From assembly GCF_029784135.1 (NCBI RefSeq), contig NC_073746.1:254227994-254291993 (forward strand): 64,000 nt of DNA, read 5' to 3'. Shown here piece by piece: positions 45,527 to 55,497 of the stretch. Numbering within the stretch: position 1 is the first letter of the stretch; each line of letters opens with the position of its first letter. Made by a program: the position numbers and the translations under genes. The notes under the pieces are model-generated. The model was not told the DNA's origin. It was given only the letters and a program-made list of their open reading frames with translations, and ran no database searches. The stretch comes from Toxorhynchites rutilus septentrionalis (lineage: Eukaryota > Arthropoda > Insecta > Diptera > Culicidae).

Positions 45527-46247
45527 TTTGGTAGTTTAAGGCTTCAGCACTTGCTTCGATTGGTCCCTTTGTCATTTAATAGCTTTCCGTTACTACGAAC
45601 ATCCGGTGGAAATACTGTACTCAAATTACAGTATGAATGGATTCGACGCGAATACCACGCGGAAAAAGGTTCCCGCGCTTGCGCAGGGGGACTTTCGGAT
45701 GAATTAGTACACAGTAGCGTGTAGATCCCGTTCTCGACAGTTAACCATGTCTGTCCGTCTGTCGGACTGTGTTTAATTAAAGGTCTGTTGTCGCTTAAAT
45801 ACTAGTTTACAAAAATAGGCTTAAATCTCTACACAATCTTCGTGTTCACTGGGCGGAGTCATCGCACCAGTGAAATGGAAAGAGACGGCTAAAATCAGTC
45901 GCATTCTTCCGTGTGCAAGAGTAAATAATTCTTCTATAAAGGAAAGTGAATAGGAAGGAAAAATGCTTATGCATGCGTAGCACATGTTTTGTCAAATTGC
46001 TGCTGCTAGCTTAGCTCGCAGCAGGGCGGAAGGAAAACAATCGCACCGCTGCCCCGGGGTGCCCGTTGAGTTATGTAGTCATAAATGGCAAGCGAGACCT
46101 TGTGCCAGATTGGCGCTTTGGGTGTCGTAACACATTTTATGACCGTATTGCTCGGTGGTCTTGCAGCGGGTTTATTGTCTTAGGGACCTTGAATAATTGG
46201 AAAGTTAATTGTGTGATTTAGCGTGTGTTTCTTGGGATCATACTACA
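45527..46247. mobile_element. Solo LTR with non-canonical end, CAAT duplication
   Basis: 721 bp between CAAT copies (45523-45526 and 46248-46251), with ends TTTGGTAGTTT and ATCATACTACA. It shares CTTAAATACTAGTTTAC and a CTGGGCGGAG.CATC block with 46300-46805 and 57411-57858. Confidence 0.75.
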
Positions 46248-46299
46248 CAATTCGTTGAAACTATTTCTTTTAACGCGTGATATTATCACTACGGAATAT

Positions 46300-46805
46300 T
46301 ATAACACGACGAGATGTTTCTTCTTGACTGTGTCTGACTGTCTCGTTTATTTACATGTCTCTGCTTAAATACTAGTTTACACTTATTTTCTTAACTCTAC
46401 ACAAAACGTAAACGTAATTTACTGGGTGGAGCATCGCACAGGGAAATGGTACAAGTAGAAAGTGAAAGGGATAGAACGAGGACGGAGAAATGTTCTTGTG
46501 CTTGCAATTGGGTTTCCGCCTTGCACGCACAAGCATGTCTCATGTAGGTAATTGAAATAAAACACTGACACTTGCGTCGTGTGACGAATTGTACATACGT
46601 TTCAAGTATCATGTTTACTTCTTTGGTGGGAATGTTGTTTCTGCGGTCATAAATTGTTTGGTGGGTGATAAACAATTAATTAAAACAGGGTTTGGGATCT
46701 CGGATAATTGAATTTCACCAAATGTGAAATGAGATGAAACATTTGTAATTTAAGTGTTGGAGGAGGTCTGTGGGAAAGTTCAATTTTGGAAGGCGTAGTG
46801 CCACA
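46300..46805. mobile_element. Solo LTR, ATAT duplication
   Basis: 506 bp from TATAACACGACG to GTGCCACA with ATAT at 46296-46299 and 46806-46809, in the same satellite position (GGAATATT) as the LTR at 31589. It is related to 57411-57858. A 92-aa minus frame inside it has no support. Confidence 0.75.
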
Positions 46806-48854
46806 ATATTATTTTTGAAAATACTGAAAATGAATGTCTTTGGAGTCGTCATCATATGACCAAAGGTCGCATGAGTGCGAAAAATTAACAACATAAATCA
46901 CTGTAAGTTCTTTTTAAGTTCTATTTCTATTATTTTTGAGAAATAAAATATAACCACTGTGATTTCTTTCAAATTCTATTTCAATTTTTTTGCGAAATTT
47001 ATCATCAATAACTACTGGAATTTCTCTATATATTTCTATTTACAATTCGTTAAAACTATTATTTTTAACGCGTGATATTATCACTACGGAATATTATTTT
47101 TGAAAATACTGAAAATGAATGTCTTTGGAGTCGTCATCATATGACCAAAGGTCGTATGAGTGCGAAAAATTGACAACATAAATCACTGTAAGTTCTTTTT
47201 AAGTTCTATTTCTATTATTTTTGAGAAATAAAATATAACCACTGCGATTTCTTTCAAATTCTATTTCAATTTTTTTGCCGAATTTATTATCAATAACTAC
47301 TGGAATTTCTCTATATATTTCTATTTACAAATCGTTGAAACTATTATTTAATAGTTGAATATTAATTTTGAAAATACTGAAAATGAATGTCTTTGGAGTC
47401 GTCATCATATGACCAAAGGTCGCATGAGTGCGAAAAATTGACAACATAAATCACTGTAAGTTCTTTTTAAGTTCTATTTCTATTATTTTTGAGAAATAAA
47501 ATATTACCACTGTGATTTCTTTCAAATTCTATTTCAATTTTTTTTGCGAAATTTATCATCAATAACTACTGGAATTTTTCTATATATTTCTATTTACAAT
47601 TCGTTGAAACTATTATTTTTAAAGCGTGATATTATCACTACGGAATATTATTTTTGAAAATACTGAAACTTGAATGTCTTTGGAGTCGTCATCATATGAC
47701 CAAAGGTTGCATGAGTGCGAAAAATTGACAACATAAATCACTGTAAGTTCTTTTTAAGTTCTATTTCTATTATTTTTGAGAAATAAAATATAACCACTGC
47801 GATTTCTTTCAAATTCTATTTCAATTTTTTTGCCGAATTTATTATCAATAACTACTGGAATTTCTCTATATATTTCTATTTACAAATCGTTGAAACTATT
47901 ATTTTTAACGCGTGATATTATCACTACGGAATATTAATTTTGAAAATACTGAAAATGAATGTCTTTGGAGTCGTCATCATATGACCAAAGGTCGCATGAG
48001 TGCGAAAAATTGACAACATAAATCACTGTAAGTTCTTTTTAAGTTCTATTTCTATTATTTTTGAGAAATAAAATATAACCACTGTGATTTCTTTCAAATT
48101 CTATTTCAATTTTTTTGCGAAATTTATCATCAATAACTACTGGAATTTCTCTATATATTTCTATTTACAATTCGTTGAAACTATTATTTTTAACGCGTGA
48201 TATTATCACTACGGAATAATAATTTTGAAAATACTGAAAATGAATGTCTTTGGAGTCGTCATCATATGACCAAAGGTCGCATGAGTGCGAAAAATTGACA
48301 ACATAAATCACTGTAAATTCTTTTTAAGTTCTATTTCTATTATTTTTGAGAAATAAAATATAACCACTGTGATTTCTTTCAAATTCTATTTCAATTTTTT
48401 TGCGAAATTTATCATCAATAACTACTGGAATTTCTCTATATATTTCTATTTACAATTCGTTGAAACTATTATTTTTAACGCGTGATATTATCACTACGGA
48501 ATATTATTTTTGAAAATACTGAAAATGAATGTCTTTGGAGTCGTCATCATATGACCAAAGGTCGCATGAGTGCGAAAAATAGACAACATATATCACTGTA
48601 AGTTCTTTTTAAGTTCTATTTCTATTATTTTTGAGAAATAAAATATTACCACTGTGATTTCTTTCAAATTCTATTTAAATTTTTTTGAGGATTTTATCAT
48701 TAATAACTACTGGAATTTCTCTATATATTTCTATTTACAATTCGTTGAAACTATTATCTTTAAAGCGTGATATTATCACTACAGAATATTATTTTTGAAA
48801 ATACTGAAACTTGAATGTCTTTGGAGTCGTCATCATATGACCAAAGGTTGCATG
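46806..48854. repeat. 285-bp satellite array, about seven monomers
   Basis: Regular monomers, one with a deletion (near 47350) removing most of the GCGTGATATTATCAC region. It ends at CATG (48851-48854), the target of the next LTR. Confidence 0.95.
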
Positions 48855-48867
48855 TTTACTAGTATGG

Positions 48868-49449
48868 TGTGGAAGGTTCAACCCGATGTAGTATACAATT
48901 TCTATCACTTTGGGGCACTTGTGATATATTTCGGAATGAAAGAACTCAGGCACATTCCACTAATATAAATATCACTATATTCTTAGTTCCGTCCTCGCGT
49001 GCATTCGACACTTGTTAACTTGATTGGTTGGAAATGTAAAAAGACCTCTTGCTTGCATTCGACATGTACTTTTTATAATGCTTAAACTAAAACTCTACAC
49101 AAGGTAGCTTCTATTCTAGAGGAGGAGGAGCCAGCAAGGAAATATGTGAGCGCGTTCGATTGGTTCGAACGGGTCAATACGGAGAACAAAAGGGTAGTGG
49201 TTGTTTCTGTGTGTTGTCATTTCACACTTGGTTGAAGTGGGTTAGTTCTGCATAATGTTACGCTGCAAGGGTGAGTGGTTGTTATTTAATATTATCGTAT
49301 GCAGCTGTGAGCTTGTGACATAAAAATGCATTTGGCCTACAAACATGTATGACGATAATTTATGGCGTGGGAATGAATTTGTGGGAATAGGATCGTTGGG
49401 ATTTTATGACAAGTGGGAAAGGATAATGGTAATAGGTTATCCCGCTACA
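48868..49449 (-). repeat. 3' LTR of the intact gypsy element
   Basis: 582 bp, on the plus strand TGTGGAAGGTTC to ATCCCGCTACA; on the minus strand TGTAGCGGG to TTCCACA. A purine-rich stretch (CTCCCAAAGAGGGATGG on the minus strand, 49450-49466) adjoins it. Confidence 0.95.
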
Positions 49450-49775
49450 CCATCCCTCTTTGGGAGAATGATGTAACCGGGTGGAATCATTTATTATTAT
49501 TATATTCATTATTATTGGGTGTTATAGCTTCTCCTCTTACATATGGTTATCTAACTATATTTACAGGTTGTGATAAATTCGTAAATTTAATTATATAGTG
49601 TATTTAATTTATAATAGTTTTAATTTGTTCTGTGATGCTTATTGTATAATATTTGTATTTAATGATTGTCGATAATTATGATGATAATAACAGTGATGAT
49701 TTTAATAATAATTATAATTGGGAAATAATTGAGTAAAAATGAACTTAATCTCTGATACGTACCAAATTTCTAATA

Positions 49776-49787
49776 CCCCCTTCCCCC
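49776..49787 (-). other. Second polypurine tract after the pol stop
   Basis: GGGGGAAGGGGG on the minus strand begins within the pol stop codon TAG (49787-49789) and lies about 330 bp before the LTR-proximal tract. The truncated relative has GGAGGAAGGGG at the same place (about 40323-40333), so the position is conserved between two diverged copies. Confidence 0.55.
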
Positions 49788-52700
49788 TAACGGAGGAGGG
49801 AATTATAAGTAATTAATCTATTTTTATGTACAGTATGAGTGTTTTGGGTTTTCTCATCTAATAATGTCGCGTTTGGGTGATTTATTGATATGACCTTGTA
49901 TGGTCCTTGATATACCTTGTCTAGTTTTCTTCTGTTTTCGTTAGTCATCATAACTAAATCATTCTCATGTATTTGTATTGGGTTTGTATCTTTCTGCTGA
50001 TCTTCACGACGCTTTTGTTTGATTCTGTCAATTATTTCTTTTGCTGATTTTGTTGCCGTTTTGAGTTTGAATTGTAATTCTTTATGATATTGCTCGATAT
50101 TGTATACGGGTTCAATGTGTGATTTTAGGTTGTATGGCAGTGTTGCGTTTCTGCCGAAAACTAATTCAAAAGGTGTGTATGAAAAATCTGTATGCGGAGT
50201 GGTGTTGTAACAGAATGCGTAGTAAGGCAACCAATCATCCCAGTCGCTCTGCGATGGGTTGATGAATTGTCTCACGTATTCATTAAGACAACGATGGTTT
50301 CTTTCTAAACTTCCGATTGATTGCGGGTGATAGGGGGTAGAAAATTTTTGTTGAATTTGGAGTAATTTTGAAATATTGTCAAATAATTCATTCTTGTATT
50401 CGGTTCCTTGATCAGTTTGAACAATTGACGGAGTACCGTATACGAGAATGCAATTTTCTATAAATGCTCTCGCTATTGTGGATGCTTGTTTGTCTGGGGT
50501 TGGTTTTATTATTACGTATTTGGAGAGGTTACATTGGATAGTTAATGCATATCTATTTCCTGAATTAGATTTGTTAAAAGGTCCGATAGTGTCAATAGAT
50601 ACACAATCAAAAGGTTTTTCTGGGGTGGGTATTTTTATAAAGTTTTCCTTGGTCGGGGTTTTGTGTTTATTTTGTTTGCATTGTATGCAATTTCTAACAT
50701 ATTCGTAAATTTCTGATTTCATTTTGCTCCAGGAATAGAGTCTACTGAGCTTTTTATATAATCGATTGGCACCTATATGTCCTCCAATTGGTGCATCATG
50801 ATAATTTTTCAGGATTTTTAATTTTTCTTCTTGGCTTTCTATCACACGCTTGGGTGTGTAGAGCACTATTTGCAAGTCTTTTAGCGAGTCGTTACAAGTC
50901 TTCTTGAAGAATTGAACGCTGCATAATTGGAATATCACGCTTGATAACGCTAGAGCTATCGCGCTTATTCTTAATTTTTTGGCCATATTTTCAACTTTCT
51001 GTAATAGATTCCCTAAGGTCTCTTTCGAGTTGCTTGCAATTTTTGTATTTGTCGACATTAATTCTTTGAATCCTGTTTTATTTTTAATTGCGCATTTCAT
51101 ATTATTAAATTCATTCTCGCTAGCGTTTTCATTATCTTCGAGTGCGCGTCCGCATTGAAGTTTGGGTAGTTTTTCCCATTCGGTTGGTTCAACTGCCTCG
51201 TATACTTTGAGTTGATCAGGCTCATTGACATCGAGTACAGTGTTATTATTCAAATGTTCGTATTCCGTCTGATTCATATTTTGTTCTTTTCTTGTCATTG
51301 CTCTCGTTTGAACGGCTAGGACGTTTATTGTTTTCAAAGTTTCAGAATCAATTGCTATTCGTGATAATGCGTCGGCAGTTACGTTTAGTTTTCCTTGTAC
51401 ATATTGTACGTCAAAATTAAATTCCTCTAAATCTAGTCTCATTCGTGTTAATTTGGAAGATGGATTCTTCATTGAAAAAAGGTAAACAAGCGGTCTGTGG
51501 TCTGTTTTTACCGTGAATTTTCTTCCGTATAAGTATGGTCTAAAGAATGTTATTGCCCAATGAATGGCAGTAAGTTCCTGTTCAATTGTTGATTTATTTG
51601 CTTCACCTTTGGTGAAGGCTTTACTTGCGTAAGCGATCGGTAATTCGATTCCATCGCAATCTTGGGCCAATACTGCGCCACAGGCAGTCTTTGATGCATC
51701 GGTTATTAGTGTGAATTCTTTTTTAAAATCGGGAAATTGTAAAATTGTGGGAGAAATCAGTGCTGATTTTAAAGAATTGAATGCTTGCTGACATTCAGAG
51801 CTCCAATCGAAGACTGCATTTTTTCGAAGGAGTTTGTTTAAGGGATGCGCAATTTGGGCAAAATTTTTAATAAATCTTCTATAATAGTTGCAAAAAGCAA
51901 CGAATCGACGGACTTCATCCGATGTGTTTGGTGTAGGGTAATTTAATATGACTGAAAATTTTGATTTATCTGGTTGGATGCCAGATGCGGATATATTATG
52001 ACCTAGGTATGTGACATCTGGTCTAAAGAATGAGCATTTTGCGGGGTTAAGTTTCAAATTATATTTTTGGAGTTGTTTAAAAACTTTTTCCAAATTACTT
52101 AAATGATGATTTATGGAACATCCGACTACTATAATGTCGTCAATGTAAAGGAAAGCACACTCTGGTGGTAAGCCGCTGAGTGCAATTGTCATCATTCTTT
52201 GGAAGCTGTTTGGGGAAATATTTAATCCGAAAGGTAGTCTATTGAATTCGAAATGACCGTTTGAAGTAGAGAATGCTGTTAGTTTTTTGGAATTTTCGTC
52301 AAGTTCTATTTGGTGGAAACCTGACATTAGGTCTAGAGTAGTAAAGTATTTGGCTCTTCCTAAATGATCGAGTATTTCATCTATTCTTGGAAGGGGAAAT
52401 TTATCTGGTGTAATTTTTTTGTTGAGCTGGCGAAAGTCTACCACTAATCGCCACTTTTTATCTTGTGTATTAGATTTTTTTGGCACTAAAAGTATAGGGG
52501 AATTATATGGAGAGGTTGATGGTTGGATGATTCTATTTTCTAACATATTTGATATTTGTTTATTTATTTCTGTTATTTGGGCCTCTGGAGTTCGATAATT
52601 TTTTATGTAGACGGGGTTTTTGTCGTTGAGTTGAATGTTTTGTTTATAAAAGTTGTTGGTAGTTAAGAAGTCATCTTTTAAAGCGAATATTTCGTTATAG

Positions 52701-53422
52701 TTTCTGCAGAGATTTATCAGTTTGTGTTGGGCTTCACGGGGAGTGTTAGTTAGATTTAATTCTTCAGTTAATTTTGGTATACGATTAGGGTTGTTAGTTG
52801 TGTTGTGGTTGATTGTAAAATGTGTTAACGGTTGGGTTAGTGGCTTGAAATTTTTGGGTAGAAGTATTTCAGACGTATTGGTATTAATGATTTTAACGAA
52901 TTGTGTTTTAGAGTTAACTATGGAATTTGCGCAAAATACTCCAGGTTTGATTTCTTGAGAAATTATGACAGTGTCTTCTTTTATATGTGGAATTTTTATT
53001 TCTTTGATAATCTGGCATCTGGGGGGGATGACTAGATGATCGTCCCATGTGTCATGGATCGGTACTTCTAGATTAGTCTCATTGAAGAAAAAGGATAGTA
53101 ACCATGTCTTCAAACACAGATTACATTCATATTTTGTTAAAAAGTCTTTTCCTAGAATGCCGTCAGCTGTAATTGGGAATTGTTTATTCACCAAATGGAA
53201 TTGGTGTGGAATTTTATTATTTTCTATAAGTAGACTAGTGTTGGTACTACCTATTGTTTCAAGTTTGCCTTCGGTCACGCCGTTTATTATGCATGTATTA
53301 TTTTTGTTAATTTTCTGGGTACGTTTGATCAAATTTTCCTTTAGGATTGATATATCTGCCCCTGTATCAAGAATAAGAACGCATGGTTGTTCGCACATGC
53401 TTAATTTAACTATAATAAACAT
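49787..53422 (-). CDS. pol: gypsy pol polyprotein (1211 aa)
   Basis: Domains in order: aspartic protease with LILDTGADIS (DTGA at 19-22); RT with WRLVVDFRQLN (about 324-334), TTLDLMSGFHQI and YIDD (426-429); RNase H with ITDASKTACGAVLAQ (Asp 575) and TDHRPLVYL; a linker; the integrase zinc region (GHIGANRLYKKL, CIQCKQNK, about 880-918); the integrase core with Asp944, Asp1004 and Glu1040; and a C-terminal region ending HTVHKNRL. These process, copy and integrate the element. The frame is -1 relative to gag and is open upstream of the first ATG through the end of gag, so synthesis by -1 frameshifting is likely. A hydrophobic stretch near 818-835 (ISAIALALSSVIFQLCSV) is also present in the truncated copy. 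No damage seen. Confidence 0.95.
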   Translation of the reverse strand: MFIIVKLSMCEQPCVLILDTGADISILKENLIKRTQKINKNNTCIINGVTEGKLETIGSTNTSLLIENNKIPHQFHLVNKQFPITADGILGKDFLTKYECNLCLKTWLLSFFFNETNLEVPIHDTWDDHLVIPPRCQIIKEIKIPHIKEDTVIISQEIKPGVFCANSIVNSKTQFVKIINTNTSEILLPKNFKPLTQPLTHFTINHNTTNNPNRIPKLTEELNLTNTPREAQHKLINLCRNYNEIFALKDDFLTTNNFYKQNIQLNDKNPVYIKNYRTPEAQITEINKQISNMLENRIIQPSTSPYNSPILLVPKKSNTQDKKWRLVVDFRQLNKKITPDKFPLPRIDEILDHLGRAKYFTTLDLMSGFHQIELDENSKKLTAFSTSNGHFEFNRLPFGLNISPNSFQRMMTIALSGLPPECAFLYIDDIIVVGCSINHHLSNLEKVFKQLQKYNLKLNPAKCSFFRPDVTYLGHNISASGIQPDKSKFSVILNYPTPNTSDEVRRFVAFCNYYRRFIKNFAQIAHPLNKLLRKNAVFDWSSECQQAFNSLKSALISPTILQFPDFKKEFTLITDASKTACGAVLAQDCDGIELPIAYASKAFTKGEANKSTIEQELTAIHWAITFFRPYLYGRKFTVKTDHRPLVYLFSMKNPSSKLTRMRLDLEEFNFDVQYVQGKLNVTADALSRIAIDSETLKTINVLAVQTRAMTRKEQNMNQTEYEHLNNNTVLDVNEPDQLKVYEAVEPTEWEKLPKLQCGRALEDNENASENEFNNMKCAIKNKTGFKELMSTNTKIASNSKETLGNLLQKVENMAKKLRISAIALALSSVIFQLCSVQFFKKTCNDSLKDLQIVLYTPKRVIESQEEKLKILKNYHDAPIGGHIGANRLYKKLSRLYSWSKMKSEIYEYVRNCIQCKQNKHKTPTKENFIKIPTPEKPFDCVSIDTIGPFNKSNSGNRYALTIQCNLSKYVIIKPTPDKQASTIARAFIENCILVYGTPSIVQTDQGTEYKNELFDNISKLLQIQQKFSTPYHPQSIGSLERNHRCLNEYVRQFINPSQSDWDDWLPYYAFCYNTTPHTDFSYTPFELVFGRNATLPYNLKSHIEPVYNIEQYHKELQFKLKTATKSAKEIIDRIKQKRREDQQKDTNPIQIHENDLVMMTNENRRKLDKVYQGPYKVISINHPNATLLDEKTQNTHTVHKNRLITYNSLLR

Positions 53423-53436
53423 TGAACAAGTAATAT

Positions 53437-54639
53437 TTAGGTTGAAAATATTTGATGTTGATTTCGGTTTTCCTCCTGTTCTTCGTCCGACAACGCGCGG
53501 AGGTTCGCAGCCGGGTTTTCGGAGTTTTCCGCAATTCTAATGAAATGTTGCGGTCTGTTGTAATAGTTTTGGCTGCCATTGCCCCTAAAGTTTCTGTTTT
53601 GGTTAGGGAAATTCTGTTGATGATATTGGCGATTTTGGTTAAAATTTTGGTTTTGTTGAGGTTGATTATTGAATCTACCACCTCTTCCTCTATAGTTATT
53701 AAAATTTCTACCACGATTGTTCTGGTTGAAACGGTTAGGATGCGGGTAGGGCGGTTGTCGCTGCCCGCGATTGTAAATAAGCACATTTGCTGATTTGGTT
53801 GTCAGCGATTTATATTTATTGACCTTCTCCACTGCGTCAGCTATGCTGGTGAAGGCTCCCGCACGTAATATAGTTTTTAATTCAGAGTTATCAATGCCTT
53901 CGATGAGGGCATCGATTCCTGCTTGGCAAGCGAGTTTTGCTGCTCGTTGCGGTGGTGTCTCTTCCTTGATGTGTAAGTCGATGAGTTGTTCGGTCAGCTC
54001 TTCAACTTCCTTACATAATTCGTCTGCTGACTGTTTTTTTATAGACTTCAACTTCGCTAATATGCTGTCGGCGCTAGTCTTTGATATACATGTAGTTTTT
54101 AAATTTGTTAGCAGTGAAGGTATATCCACGCTATTATTAATTGCTCTTCGGGCCTTTTTGTCGAGTCTGGTCAGTAGGAATTGATATACCAACGCTTTGT
54201 TTGCGCTGGGGGAGATCTCATTTAGTAGTGTGGCTGCACTGATGAACATATCGAGTCCATCAGGTGAGCCGTCGTAGATTGGCACCATTGCGGCTGCCTC
54301 TTTGTAATCGAATTTGGACATTTTCGGTTTTTGTATTCCAACAACGAACAATATCGCAAGAGCTACTTCTTTGAAAGATTTTTGTTTAATGATAATGTTT
54401 ATTTTATTTCTAATATCTTGATATATTAGATTAGCATTTTCGGCAAGCAATAACAATTCTTCAGCCTCTTTATTGTGTACGAGAGGGTCTACTATTGTTT
54501 TAATATCTTCAGCTAATTTTTCAGCTTCTGCGAGCTTGGTTCTCAATGTAGCTTTTCTTAACTTTTTAGTTTGCTCGGATCGCAGTGATTTTGCAATTAC
54601 TTGTAATTTCTGTATTTTGTTTTCTATTAAACTTGCCAT
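53437..54639 (-). CDS. gag: gypsy gag protein (400 aa)
   Basis: This structural protein forms the particle and packages element RNA. The N-terminal 110 residues are helical and Lys/Glu-rich; a capsid-type region follows (about 110-275, with VPIYDGSPDGLDMFI and repeated helices). The C-terminal 110 residues are Asn/Gln/Arg/Gly-rich (GRNFNNYRGRGGRFNN) in place of a CCHC zinc knuckle, so RNA binding probably uses the RG-rich tail. The ORF ends 14 bp before the first ATG of pol, which lies in the -1 frame. The start at 54639 is the first ATG of the open frame. A long T-rich tract on the plus strand (54730-54790) separates it from the leader ORFs. Confidence 0.9.
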   Translation of the reverse strand: MASLIENKIQKLQVIAKSLRSEQTKKLRKATLRTKLAEAEKLAEDIKTIVDPLVHNKEAEELLLLAENANLIYQDIRNKINIIIKQKSFKEVALAILFVVGIQKPKMSKFDYKEAAAMVPIYDGSPDGLDMFISAATLLNEISPSANKALVYQFLLTRLDKKARRAINNSVDIPSLLTNLKTTCISKTSADSILAKLKSIKKQSADELCKEVEELTEQLIDLHIKEETPPQRAAKLACQAGIDALIEGIDNSELKTILRAGAFTSIADAVEKVNKYKSLTTKSANVLIYNRGQRQPPYPHPNRFNQNNRGRNFNNYRGRGGRFNNQPQQNQNFNQNRQYHQQNFPNQNRNFRGNGSQNYYNRPQHFIRIAENSENPAANLRALSDEEQEENRNQHQIFST

Positions 54640-54814
54640 TAAATTAAAGGCGAAAATTTTTTTTTATTTCTGTTTTTGTTGATGTCTACAACAAGTAGTC
54701 TTACAGCTTAGCACATATTTTACATGAACATTTTGTGTTTTTTTTTTTTTTTTTTTCATTAACAATTTTTACTTCAAAAATTTTTTTTTTCATATTTTAC
54801 ATCTTATAATTGAC

Positions 54815-55063
54815 TTACCATCTCTGTCGGCGGTATCCTACTACAGTATCAGTAAGGCTGAGCTTTGTGAAAGGTGTCACATAGATGGTTGCTCCATGGA
54901 TGTCTTCAATTTTGATATTGAAACCTCTTTTCGGCTGCTTCGGGTGTTGCTTCCTATATTGCCGCCATCCGATTTTTTCCACTAATGCGATGTGTTCCGC
55001 TTGGGCCTCCGCCTGGGCCAAGATGTCCTTGATGTTCTCGTTCCACATGTTTAGTTTTTCCAA
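54815..55063 (-). CDS. gypsy leader ORF 2 (82 aa), unknown role
   Basis: The ORF starts MEKLNMWN, has an acidic/Ala-rich helix (residues about 8-30), then a basic segment RQYRKQHPKQPKRG and a compact C-terminal part ending GYRRQRW. It lies between the membrane leader ORF and gag in an intact, recent element. No membrane segment or known domain is seen. The coding status is inferred from length and context. Confidence 0.5.
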   Translation of the reverse strand: MEKLNMWNENIKDILAQAEAQAEHIALVEKIGWRQYRKQHPKQPKRGFNIKIEDIHGATIYVTPFTKLSLTDTVVGYRRQRW

Positions 55064-55215
55064 TGGTCACTAGTTCGTGTAATGAGTTTCTATTGGTTCG
55101 TTCACATGGGTGGTTAGCACAGTTCCGTTTATTAGTTCACTTTGGTCTAGTTGGCACGTCTTCGTTGATTAGTTCACTTTGTTCAAATTTTGAAAAATTA
55201 GTTCACTTCTGCCCT

Positions 55216-55410
55216 TTATACCTGGTTGAGCTGTGCCGCTCTCACTGCTCGGGAGGCTACTCTCTCCGAGTGATTCTTATAAAACGTGTGCATTAACCGC
55301 ACAACACCGTAACCTAACGCAGCACCAGCAAGGATGCATAAAGCAATCGTTTGCGGTGAACTCGACACTGGGGCGCTCGACACTATCTCGTCTGCCGAGA
55401 AAAAGCCCAT
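55216..55410 (-). CDS. gypsy leader ORF 1: small single-pass membrane protein (64 aa)
   Basis: This is the first ORF of the intact element, 87 bp after the primer site. It starts MGFFSADE in strong context (AAAATGG), followed by a Ser-rich segment, a membrane segment (about 20-39, TIALCILAGAALGYGVVRLM), then HTFYKNHSER and RAVRAAQLNQV. It has the same length, start motif, layout and LN..V end as 18219-18413, and is similar in design to 3555-3797. Charge distribution predicts the C-terminus in the cytosol. Function is unknown. Possible roles are targeting of particles to membranes or a reduced envelope-like or ion-channel-like role, none shown by sequence. Confidence 0.65.
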   Translation of the reverse strand: MGFFSADEIVSSAPVSSSPQTIALCILAGAALGYGVVRLMHTFYKNHSERVASRAVRAAQLNQV

Positions 55411-55466
55411 TTTTGAACGTTCACTGTTTCGTCAAAACAAAAAAAATTGTTTGGTTTCACTCATAG

Positions 55467-55497
55467 CCGAAGATTCAGGCTAAAGTCTCGGTCGCCA
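55467..55497 (-). promoter_or_regulatory. Primer-binding site, tRNA-Arg type, with extended tRNA similarity
   Basis: On the minus strand the LTR ends TTCCACA and TGGCGACCG follows, complementary to the 3' end of tRNA-Arg(UCG). Read on the plus strand, the next bases resemble the tRNA further inward, with gaps: CCGAAGATT, CAGG, AGTC, CGGTCGCCA in that order. This suggests that an ancestor copied the tRNA as far as the anticodon stem. Confidence 0.6.

Noticed and set aside
46397..46675. 92-aa minus-strand ORF
   Set aside because: Entirely within a solo LTR; Ser/Leu/Cys-rich with no domain, and broken in the related LTR at 57411.
53452..54184. Plus-strand ORFs opposite gypsy gag and pol
   Set aside because: Low-complexity antisense shadows of the Asn/Arg-rich gag tail and neighbouring sequence.
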